Assembly: GCA_905235615.1 (NCBI GenBank)
Contig: CAJOMB010000065.1
Span: 1-13,526 of the forward strand
Source: an uncultured Bacteroidales bacterium
GTDB taxonomy: Bacteria; Bacteroidota; Bacteroidia; Bacteroidales; UBA932
DNA length: 13,526 nucleotides
Direction of reading: 5' to 3'
This document shows positions 7,067 to 13,526 of the stretch, piece by piece. Under the pieces are notes generated by a model that was not told the DNA's origin, searched no databases, and saw only the letters and a program-made list of their open reading frames with translations. A program made the position numbers and the translations under genes. Position 1 is the first letter of the stretch. Each line of letters opens with the position of its first letter.

Positions 7067-8290
7067 ATGAAACAAAAATTTGTGACCTTCATGCTGGCAC
7101 TCCTGGCCACCACGGCCCTGTTCGCACAGAACAAGGTGACGGGTACCGTCTCGGATGATCTGGGACCGGCCATCGGCGTGTCTGTCATGGAGAAGGGCAC
7201 CCAGAACGGTGTCATCACAGACCTGGATGGAAACTACGTGATCACGGTGAAGCCCGGTGCTACGCTCGTGTTCTCTTCCATCGGCTATGCAACGCAGGAG
7301 ATTGTGGTGGGCAGCCAGTCTGTCATCGACGTCCTCCTGAAAGAAGATGCCGAATTCCTGGACGAAGTTGTCGTCGTGGGTTACGGTACCATGAAAAAGA
7401 GCGACCTGGCCGGCGCATCCGTCTCCATGAAGGAAGACGCCATCAAGGGCTCCATCATTACCAACATCGACCAGTCCCTGCAGGGACGTGCCGCCGGTGT
7501 TACCGCCGTACAGACTTCCGGTGCTCCGGGTTCCAGCTCTTCCATCCGCGTCCGCGGACAGGCCACCATCAACGCCAATGCAGAGCCGCTGTACGTGGTT
7601 GACGGTGTCATTATCCAGGGCGGCGGTTCCTCCGGTGCAGACTTCGGTCTGGGCGATGCCCTGGGGAACGGCGCCGTTTCCACGGTTTCCCCGCTGTCCA
7701 CCATCAACCCTTCCGACATCGTGAGCATGGAAATCCTCAAGGATGCCTCCGCCACCGCCATCTACGGCGCCCAGGGCGCCAACGGTGTGGTGCTCATCAC
7801 CACCAAGCGCGGTAAGAGCGGCGGCGCCAAGTTCTCCTACGACGGCATGTTCGCCGTACAGCGCCAGACCAAGCGTATCGGCCTGCTGAACCTGCGCGAA
7901 TTCGCCGAATACTACAACGAGCTGGCTGCCGTGGGCATGACTGGTGAAAACGAGTATTATTCGGATCCTTCCATCCTGGGCAAGGGTACCAACTGGCAGG
8001 ACGCCATCTTCCGTACGGCCCTCCAGCACCAGCACCAGGTGGCCGCCCAGGGCGGTACGGACAAGGTGCAGTACTACGTGTCCGGTTCCTACATGAACCA
8101 GCACCATTATCGGCTCCAACTTCCGCCGTTTCGGCGCCCGCGCCAACCTGGACGCCCAGCTCAAGGACTGGTGGAAGATTGGCCTCAGCGTTTCCTACTC
8201 CAATACGGACGAGGATATGAAGCTGGCCGACTCCGACGAAGGTATCATCGGCTACTCCCTTACCTCCCTGCCTTCCGCCCCGATCTATGA
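7067..8290 (+). CDS. SusC N-terminal part: signal peptide, carboxypeptidase-regulatory-like domain, TonB box and plug
   Basis: This frame encodes 407 residues, of which the first 345 are SusC. A Sec signal with cleavage LFA|QN (after residue 20) is followed by a beta-sandwich carboxypeptidase-D-regulatory-like domain (about 23-100: VTGTVSD, GVITDLDGNYVI, LVFSSIGY). The conserved DEVVVVGYGT stretch begins at residue 99, near the TonB-contact region. The plug follows (about 115-225), with SLQGRAAGV, SIRVRG, YVVDG and IEILKDASATAIYG-like motifs, and then the first barrel strands ending VSGSYMNQ. Residues 346-407 are an out-of-frame, Arg/Pro-rich tail unlike any SusC and should not be believed. 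The ATG lies one base after the GH5 stop. Translated alone, the product would be a plug without a barrel. Confidence 0.85.
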   Translation: MKQKFVTFMLALLATTALFAQNKVTGTVSDDLGPAIGVSVMEKGTQNGVITDLDGNYVITVKPGATLVFSSIGYATQEIVVGSQSVIDVLLKEDAEFLDEVVVVGYGTMKKSDLAGASVSMKEDAIKGSIITNIDQSLQGRAAGVTAVQTSGAPGSSSSIRVRGQATINANAEPLYVVDGVIIQGGGSSGADFGLGDALGNGAVSTVSPLSTINPSDIVSMEILKDASATAIYGAQGANGVVLITTKRGKSGGAKFSYDGMFAVQRQTKRIGLLNLREFAEYYNELAAVGMTGENEYYSDPSILGKGTNWQDAIFRTALQHQHQVAAQGGTDKVQYYVSGSYMNQHHYRLQLPPFRRPRQPGRPAQGLVEDWPQRFLLQYGRGYEAGRLRRRYHRLLPYLPAFRPDL

Positions 8291-10310
8291 CCAGGACGGC
8301 AACTACTACAACATCTCCATGAAGAACTACTCCATCATCAACCCTGTTGCCATGGCCATGTTGGAGAAGATCAATCTCAAACGTCAGAAACTCAACGGCA
8401 ATATCTTCTCGGACCTTACCCTTCCTTTCTTCAGGGACCTCACCTGGCACGCGGAACTGGACTATGACCTGTCCTACAGCGCCGCGGAGACCTTCAACCC
8501 GTCGGTGAGCCTGGGCTCCTACCAGCGTGCCGCCAACGAGGTTCGCGACCAGAAGAACAACTCCATCTACTGGGCCCTCAAGAACTACCTCACCTACAGC
8601 CACACCTTCGGCAAACACAGCATCACCGCTATGGTGGGTCAGGAAATGTGGGCCAGCAAGTGGGACTACATGAGCGTATACAACACCGCCCTTCCTTCCA
8701 ACGAGGTGGTGAACCCGTACCTCGGTACCGGCACCCCGACCATCGGTTACGGCTTCGGTGACAGCGCTATGGCTTCCTTCTTCACCCGTGAAACCTACAA
8801 CTACGACAACCGGTACATCGGCACCTATACCTTCCGTTACGACGGTTCCTCCAACTTCGGTCCCAACAAGCGCTGGGCTCCCTTCCACTCCGTGGCGGTG
8901 GCATGGCGCTTCACCAACGAGAAGTTCTTCTCAGAAAGCGCCAGGCGGGTCCTCAGTGACGGTAAACTCCGTTTCGGTTGGGGTCAGACCGGCAACTCCA
9001 GCATCGGCTCCTACAAGTGGGGCACTTCCATGACCAAGGTGGCCACCGGTCTGGGTACCGGTTACCGCCAGGCCAACATGCCCAACCCCAACGTGATGTG
9101 GGAAAAACAGGAACAGTTCAACGTGGGGCTGGACCTGAACTTCTTCAACAACCGCTTAGGACTGGTGGTGGAATGGTATAACAAGACCTCCAAGGACATG
9201 CTCATGCCGCTGCAGCTGCCCACTTACATGGGTACCAGCGGTAACGGCTCTTCCGCCCTGGCCTCTCCCTGGGGCAACTACGGTACCATCCGGAACACCG
9301 GTTGGGAATTCACCCTCACCGCCCACCCCGTGGAAACCAAGAACTTCCACTGGAGCACGGAGGGCCAGCTTTCCTTGAATAAGAACAAACTCGTCGCCCT
9401 GGCCGGTACGGCTTCCGCAGCCATTGTGGGTTACGGCCAGTGGAACGACGTCGTATCCGTTTCCAACGTGGGTGAATCCCTTTACAGCTTCTACGGCTAT
9501 GTGACCGACGGCATTTACCAGAGCATCGAGGAAGTGATGGCCGGTCCTGTCATGGAAAACATGAAGAACTCCACCGTAGACGCCGACGGCGTCGCCCATC
9601 CTTCCCAGAATCCTGCGGACTACAACCAGTACAATACCACCTGGATAGGTGATCTCCGCTTCAAGGACCTGGACGGTGACGGTAAAATCACCGAGGCGGA
9701 CCGTACCAACATCGGTTCCCCCATGCCCAAGTTCACCTTCGGGTGGAACAACACCTTCACCTACAAGAACTGGGACCTCACCATCTTCCTGAACGGTTCC
9801 TATGGCAACAAGGTGCTCAACTACCTGAACATGCGCGTGGGTAACATGAAGAGCCCCTGGGCCAACCAGCCCACCAGCGTCCTGAACCGCACCAAACTGG
9901 CCGTCATCGACTCCGAAAAGGTGTACGACGGTACCAATAACGTCTGGAACTGGTTCGAGGACCCCTCCAACGTAAAAATCGCCAATCCCGGCGCCACCCT
10001 GCCGCGTGCCACCACCGGCGACCCCAACGACAACGACCGCCTGAGCGACCGCTACATTGAGGATGGCAGCTACCTGCGCATCAAGAACATTACGCTGGGT
10101 TACACCTTCCCCAAGAAATGGCTCGAGAAAGTGAAGATTGAGAACCTGCGTGTCCAGGTGAACATCCAGAACCTCCTCACCTTTACCAGGTACACGGGTT
10201 ATGACCCCGAAATCGGCGCTTCCACCGCTTCCGTGAACGTGATGGGCCTGGATAACGGCCGTTATCCTTCTCCTACCACGTATTCCTTTGGTGTCAATGT
10301 AACATTCTAA
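8217..10310 (+). CDS. SusC C-terminal part: transmembrane beta-barrel fragment
   Basis: The first ATG in this frame is at 8217 (MKLADSDEGI), but homologous sequence already starts at 8103. The true fragment is therefore about 735 residues, 697 from the ATG. It shows the alternating strand-and-loop pattern of the SusC barrel, including TFRYDGSSNFG and WGQTGNSSIG loops. The common segment WIGDLRFKDLDGDGKIT precedes TNIGSPMPKFTFGWNNTFTYKNWDL. Near the end is YLRIKNITLGYTFPKKW, and the last residues VNVTF finish with the aromatic residue typical of outer-membrane barrels. It has no signal peptide, so it could not reach the outer membrane if translated alone. No ribosome site is evident ahead of 8217. 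A Shine-Dalgarno sequence for the next gene follows the stop immediately. Confidence 0.85.
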   Translation: MKLADSDEGIIGYSLTSLPSAPIYDQDGNYYNISMKNYSIINPVAMAMLEKINLKRQKLNGNIFSDLTLPFFRDLTWHAELDYDLSYSAAETFNPSVSLGSYQRAANEVRDQKNNSIYWALKNYLTYSHTFGKHSITAMVGQEMWASKWDYMSVYNTALPSNEVVNPYLGTGTPTIGYGFGDSAMASFFTRETYNYDNRYIGTYTFRYDGSSNFGPNKRWAPFHSVAVAWRFTNEKFFSESARRVLSDGKLRFGWGQTGNSSIGSYKWGTSMTKVATGLGTGYRQANMPNPNVMWEKQEQFNVGLDLNFFNNRLGLVVEWYNKTSKDMLMPLQLPTYMGTSGNGSSALASPWGNYGTIRNTGWEFTLTAHPVETKNFHWSTEGQLSLNKNKLVALAGTASAAIVGYGQWNDVVSVSNVGESLYSFYGYVTDGIYQSIEEVMAGPVMENMKNSTVDADGVAHPSQNPADYNQYNTTWIGDLRFKDLDGDGKITEADRTNIGSPMPKFTFGWNNTFTYKNWDLTIFLNGSYGNKVLNYLNMRVGNMKSPWANQPTSVLNRTKLAVIDSEKVYDGTNNVWNWFEDPSNVKIANPGATLPRATTGDPNDNDRLSDRYIEDGSYLRIKNITLGYTFPKKWLEKVKIENLRVQVNIQNLLTFTRYTGYDPEIGASTASVNVMGLDNGRYPSPTTYSFGVNVTF

Positions 10311-10312
10311 TC

Positions 10313-10320
10313 AAGGGAGG
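10313..10320 (+). promoter_or_regulatory. Strong Shine-Dalgarno site that decides the susD start
   Basis: AAGGGAGG lies just after the susC stop. It is only 2 nt from the ATG at 10323 but 8 nt from the in-frame ATG at 10329. The second is the normal spacing and is preferred. It is one of the few clear ribosome sites in the window; most other genes have none. Confidence 0.6.
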
Positions 10321-10328
10321 AAATGAAT

Positions 10329-12080
10329 ATGAAACATGTATTGAAATATATTGCTCTTGCCACGGTCGTTGTGGCAGCCGCTTCTTCCTGCGAAAAGTTC
10401 CTGGACCGTCCGGCCAAGGACAGCTACAACGCCCAGAACTTCTATCAGGACGAGCAGCAGTGCATCCAGGGTGTGAACTACCTGTACAACTCTCCCTGGT
10501 ATGATTTCATCCGCGGTTTCTACCGTGTGGGTGAGTGCTTCTCCGGCAACTACTACATGGGCGACAGCCCGTACCTTCAGTTTGTGCTGAACGGCTCCAA
10601 CGATGAACTCCGTGACATGTCTTCTTCGCTGTGGGCCGTGAACGCCCATTCCACCACGGTTTACAACCGTCTCAAAGAGGCGCAAGGCGTAAACCAGGCC
10701 ACCGTTGACATGTGCATGGGCGAGGCCCTCACCTGGAAGGCTTTCGCTTACTTCTTCCTGGTGCGCAGCTTCGGTGACGTGCCCATCATCCACGACATGA
10801 GCGCCCTCATTGGCGACAACAGCTACAACGACGTGTACAAGGCTCCCAAGGCCGATGTGTACAACTACATTGTCATGCTGCTGGACGAGGCCATGAAACT
10901 CCTGCCCAAGAAGGTGGCCAACAAGGACGGACGCATTGACTATTATGCCGCCGAGGCCCTGCTGGCCAAGGTGTATCTGCAGAAGGCCGGCGTGTCCGGT
11001 ACCCTGAACCAGGAAGACCTGGACAAGGCTGCCGCTTATGCCAAGGACGTCATTGAGAACTCCGGCCGCGTGCTCATGGAGAACTACTCCGACATCTTCC
11101 GCATGCAGAACAACAAGAACATCGAGTGCCTCATTTCCTGGCACTGGGATGCCAGCGCCCAGCCCTGGACCGCACAGAACTCCTTCCAGAGCGACCTGGG
11201 CATGAACGGCTTCGACGAGTTCGGAGATGTGTGGGGACAGTGGAACGGTCCTTCCATCGCCCTGCAGGACCAGTTTGGCGTGAGCGCCCTGGACAGCCCC
11301 GACTCCCGTTCCGATACCGATACCCGCCGCAAGGCCACCATGATGCTGGCCGGTGACGTGTACGACTACTTCTGGACTACCAATGGCGGCTTCGACTACC
11401 TGCGCTTCTTCTACGATCCGGATTACGGCCCGTCCGGCACCACCAACGCTTCGGACGGCGCCATGAACAGCCCCACCGGTGCCGCCTGCGTGAAGTTCCT
11501 CTATGGAGATGGCGAAGACCACAAGGCAGCCCTGGGTGTGAGCGCAGGCCGTATGGCTTATGGTCTGTCCACGCACATCCTGCGCCTGGCGGACATTTAC
11601 CTGGTGTACTGCGAGGCTAAACTCCATGGACCCGGCTCCAGCACCAGCGATGCACTGGCTCTCCAGTGCTACAACGACGTCCGCAACCGCGCCATTCCCG
11701 GTACCTACAGTGAAAAGACGGTCATTACCTTTGACGAGGTGTTCAAGGAGCGCAACCTGGAACTGGCCCTGGAAGGCGACCGCTGGTACGACTACGTGCG
11801 TGTAGGCTACTACAACCCGGACTACTGCGTGGCCGACATCCAGGCACAGCGCCGCAATGCGTATAACGGCGGTCTGGACGACCTCTATTTCGCTTACTAC
11901 GAATCCGGCACCTGGGGTGACGTTTCGGCCATCACGTACGATAGCGAGAAGGCCATTCCTTCGGCCAATGCCATCAAGACCTATTTGGGCGCCATGCCGT
12001 TCCCTTCCGAGGACGTGGTGTACAACCCGCACCTGAACGAGGATGCCCAGCCGTTCGACCTTTCCACCATTGCGTTCTAA
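10329..12080 (+). CDS. SusD/RagB-family outer-membrane glycan-binding lipoprotein
   Basis: The SusD partner sits as a lid on the SusC barrel and captures oligosaccharides at the cell surface. It is 583 residues from the preferred ATG (585 from the ATG at 10323). A lipoprotein signal ends ASSC with Cys21 lipidated. Family stretches are FLDRPAKDSY just after the Cys, the SusD helix WKAFAYFFLVRSFGDVP (about 135-155), AAEALLAKVYLQKAG (TPR-like), LRLADIYLVYCEAK, YNDVRNRA, and the C-terminal signature F-KERNLELALEGDRWYDYVR (about 470-490). The aromatic-rich central region (DASAQPWTAQ, WGQWNGPS, FDYLRFFYDPDYGPSG) probably contributes to glycan stacking. It begins 18 nt after the susC stop. The gene appears complete and undamaged even though the susC before it is frameshifted. 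Confidence 0.95.
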   Translation: MKHVLKYIALATVVVAAASSCEKFLDRPAKDSYNAQNFYQDEQQCIQGVNYLYNSPWYDFIRGFYRVGECFSGNYYMGDSPYLQFVLNGSNDELRDMSSSLWAVNAHSTTVYNRLKEAQGVNQATVDMCMGEALTWKAFAYFFLVRSFGDVPIIHDMSALIGDNSYNDVYKAPKADVYNYIVMLLDEAMKLLPKKVANKDGRIDYYAAEALLAKVYLQKAGVSGTLNQEDLDKAAAYAKDVIENSGRVLMENYSDIFRMQNNKNIECLISWHWDASAQPWTAQNSFQSDLGMNGFDEFGDVWGQWNGPSIALQDQFGVSALDSPDSRSDTDTRRKATMMLAGDVYDYFWTTNGGFDYLRFFYDPDYGPSGTTNASDGAMNSPTGAACVKFLYGDGEDHKAALGVSAGRMAYGLSTHILRLADIYLVYCEAKLHGPGSSTSDALALQCYNDVRNRAIPGTYSEKTVITFDEVFKERNLELALEGDRWYDYVRVGYYNPDYCVADIQAQRRNAYNGGLDDLYFAYYESGTWGDVSAITYDSEKAIPSANAIKTYLGAMPFPSEDVVYNPHLNEDAQPFDLSTIAF

Positions 12081-12098
12081 TCCTTAACACACGTAGCC

Positions 12099-13421
12099 AT
12101 GAAAAAGAGCATTTCTAAAATAAGCATTTACGCTGCAGCCGCTCTGGTGGCCGCTGTAAGCTTCACCGCGTGTCAGGATGAACCGGACCGTTTCCGCCTT
12201 ACCGACGGAAAGCCCACGGTGTACTATATCCGTCCCGTGAAGGCCGCTGCGGCAGACTCCCTGCTCACCAGCGCCTATATGGGCAACTCCATCTGCCTGG
12301 TGGGCGACAACCTCACCAGTGTGTACAAGCTCCTGTTCAATGACCAGCAGGCCACCCTGAACAACAGCTACATTACGGACCACACCCTGCTGGTGGACGT
12401 TCCCAACGAAATCCCCGGCGAGGTAAGTGACAAGATGTACCTTATCACCAAAAATGCCGATACCGTGAAGGTGGACTTCAGCGTGCTGGTACCCGGTCCT
12501 ACCATTCTTTCCATGAAGAATGAGTATACGCCTGCCGGTTCCACCACCGTTCTGTATGGCGACTACTTTGTGGACGATCCCAATGTCCCGCTGCAAATAG
12601 CTGTGGGCAACAAGGATGCGGTCATCAAGGAATTCACCAAGACGGCCATCACCTTTGTGGTTCCGGACGAGGCCGTGGAGAATACGTCCGTCAAGGTGAG
12701 CACCATCTATGGCGACGCCGAGTCTGTTTTCCGCTGGAAGGACTCCCGCGGCATGTTGTTCAATTTTGACACGGACCCGCACCCCGCCAACCACGGCTGG
12801 CACCCTCAGGTCATCGAGACCGACGATACGGCCCTGGACGGCAACTTCCTGCGGCTGGGAGGCGTGGATGTCACCATGGACGAGGACGGCGGCTGGAACG
12901 ATGGTAACTTCTCCTTCGAGTACTGGCCCGGTGACTGGACCACGCCCGTCTCCTACAACGACAGCCCGCTCCTGACCGACTATGCCGACTTCTCCAAGTG
13001 GGAAAGCATGGCCCTCAAGTTTGAACTCTATGTTCCTTCCGCCAATCCTTGGATGGCCGGTTCCATGCAGCTTATCTGTGCCGGTGTAGACAAGATTTCG
13101 GGCAGTGGTGCCGGTGAGGATATCTACGGCAACACTGTTGCCGGTGCCAACAACACCTTCTTCAACGGTAACGAGCTCCCGCGTGGCCTGTACACCCCTT
13201 GGGTCTCTACCGGTTCCTTCGATACCGGTGACGAGTGGATTACCGTAACGGTTCCGTACGCCAACTTCAAGTACGGCTCCGACGGTACTGCTGCAACCGG
13301 TTCCCTTTCTGCCGCGGACTTCACCTCCCTTACCATCTTCGTATGGAGCGGCGGAAACAAGGGTACGGAGTGCCACCCGGTCATCAAGATGGATAACATC
13401 CGTGCTGTTCCTGTTAAATAA
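12099..13421 (+). CDS. Surface glycan-binding lipoprotein (SGBP-B type, two IPT/TIG domains)
   Basis: This 440-residue lipoprotein is predicted to be displayed on the cell surface, where it binds polysaccharide and feeds it to SusCD. The signal peptide ends SFTAC with lipidated Cys25. The following Q-D-E-P-D acidic run resembles the Bacteroidota lipoprotein export signal that directs proteins to the outside. Two IPT/TIG immunoglobulin-like domains follow (about 38-130, with AYMGNSICLVGDNL and FNDQQATL; and about 132-215, with GDYFVDDPNVPL and FVVPDEAVEN). The C-terminal domain (about 218-440) is rich in Trp and Gly (GWHP, GGWNDGNFSFEYWPGDW, PWVSTGSF, FVWSGGNKG) and is the likely glycan-binding module of SGBP-B proteins. 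It starts 18 nt after the susD stop on the same transcript. No catalytic residues are recognised. Ligand is unproven; mannan is inferred from the GH5. Confidence 0.9.
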   Translation: MKKSISKISIYAAAALVAAVSFTACQDEPDRFRLTDGKPTVYYIRPVKAAAADSLLTSAYMGNSICLVGDNLTSVYKLLFNDQQATLNNSYITDHTLLVDVPNEIPGEVSDKMYLITKNADTVKVDFSVLVPGPTILSMKNEYTPAGSTTVLYGDYFVDDPNVPLQIAVGNKDAVIKEFTKTAITFVVPDEAVENTSVKVSTIYGDAESVFRWKDSRGMLFNFDTDPHPANHGWHPQVIETDDTALDGNFLRLGGVDVTMDEDGGWNDGNFSFEYWPGDWTTPVSYNDSPLLTDYADFSKWESMALKFELYVPSANPWMAGSMQLICAGVDKISGSGAGEDIYGNTVAGANNTFFNGNELPRGLYTPWVSTGSFDTGDEWITVTVPYANFKYGSDGTAATGSLSAADFTSLTIFVWSGGNKGTECHPVIKMDNIRAVPVK

Positions 13422-13433
13422 TTGCAGATGATT

Positions 13434-13526
13434 ATGAAAAAGATATTTCAACTGACAACCCTTCTTGCGATGGCCCTCGTGGTGTTCTCCTGCACCAAAA
13501 CCGAGGTTTCCACCGATCAGTATGAC
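13434..13526 (+). CDS. Start of another PUL lipoprotein, cut by the window edge
   Basis: Only 31 codons are visible. They form a clear lipoprotein signal: a KK-rich start, a hydrophobic stretch (about residues 7-18), and lipobox VFSC with Cys20, followed by T-K-T-E-V. An alternative ATG two codons upstream (13428) is possible; neither has a Shine-Dalgarno sequence. The gene begins 12 nt after the glycan-binding protein stop and belongs to the same operon. From memory, Bacteroidota proteins beginning CxKTEVSTDQY often are IPT/TIG or other surface glycan-binding lipoproteins, but a secreted glycosidase cannot be excluded. Confidence 0.7.
   Translation, partial: MKKIFQLTTLLAMALVVFSCTKTEVSTDQYD

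Larger units (their letters stand above)
7067..10310 (+). pseudogene. SusC-family TonB-dependent outer-membrane transporter gene interrupted by a frameshift
   Basis: Taken together the two frames encode one SusC-like protein of about 1080 residues, the normal size for the family. It is an outer-membrane barrel that imports oligosaccharides delivered by SusD. Up to Gln345 (codon 8099-8101) the protein is read in the frame of the ATG at 7067. The homologous continuation TIIGSNFRRFGARANL is read from 8103 in another frame. Relative SusC proteins usually have a D/E-G before this stretch, so a loss of 5 nt (or 2 nt), or a gain of 1 nt, would explain it. In the downstream frame a TGA at 8094-8096 closes the upstream side. 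The upstream frame stops at 8288-8290, so any slip must fall between about 8097 and 8290. No slippery heptamer or homopolymer is present at the junction. Either a real null allele or an assembly error is possible. The parts are described separately. Confidence 0.85.

Noticed and set aside
8023..8038. CAGCAC tandem as a microsatellite or CRISPR-like repeat
   Set aside because: Only two and a half copies inside coding sequence (Gln-His codons); too short for a functional repeat. No CRISPR array, tRNA, rRNA or insertion sequence was seen in the window.
8094..8110. Programmed ribosomal frameshifting in susC
   Set aside because: There is no slippery heptamer, homopolymer or obvious stimulatory stem at the junction, and residues expected in homologues appear to be missing, which fits an indel better.
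10311..12032. A 573-codon minus-strand open frame opposite susD, and a similar 455-codon one (12084-13451) opposite the glycan-binding protein
   Set aside because: Low-complexity Val/His/Gly translations without motifs; the plus-strand genes have signal peptides and clear family signatures.

Overview
The window looks like a GC-rich member of the Bacteroidota, probably an uncultured Bacteroidales from gut or rumen. Three things point there. Promoters fit the Bacteroidota pattern (TTTG, about 20 nt, TAnnTTTG). There is a SusC/SusD pair with a surface glycan-binding lipoprotein. There is also a secreted DUF4783 protein of Bacteroidota type beside rlmH. I cannot name genus or species from sequence alone.

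Layout. Positions 1-126 (minus) hold the first 42 codons of a short unrecognised gene with its own leader and promoter. Positions 266-4232 (minus) are a two-gene operon: rlmH (23S rRNA pseudouridine methyltransferase) followed, with an 8-nt overlap, by a very large multi-pass NtrY-like sensor histidine kinase. A compact, nearly symmetrical divergent promoter region (about 4232-4282) separates this operon from a plus-strand gene for a small exported DUF4783 protein (4283-4744).

From 4796 to the right edge everything is on the plus strand and forms the left part of a polysaccharide utilization locus (PUL). The order is an AraC-type regulator, a GH5 (probably subfamily 7, endo-beta-1,4-mannanase) exported enzyme, SusC, SusD, a two-IPT-domain surface glycan-binding protein, and the start of another lipoprotein cut by the window edge. 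The most economical reading is a beta-mannan or glucomannan PUL. The regulator senses sugar in the cytoplasm, GH5 trims mannan at the surface or in the periplasm, SusD and the binding protein capture chains, and SusC imports oligosaccharides through TonB. No debranching, phosphorylase or epimerase genes are visible, so substrate assignment rests on GH5 alone.

The most notable anomaly is that susC is interrupted by a frameshift at 8101-8103. The reading frame changes in mid-gene with no slippery sequence, splitting the transporter into a signal-plus-plug part and a barrel part. This is either a real inactivating mutation or an assembly error. I did not find a convincing undescribed biological system. 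The remaining observations concern promoter architecture, candidate operators and unusually short leaders.
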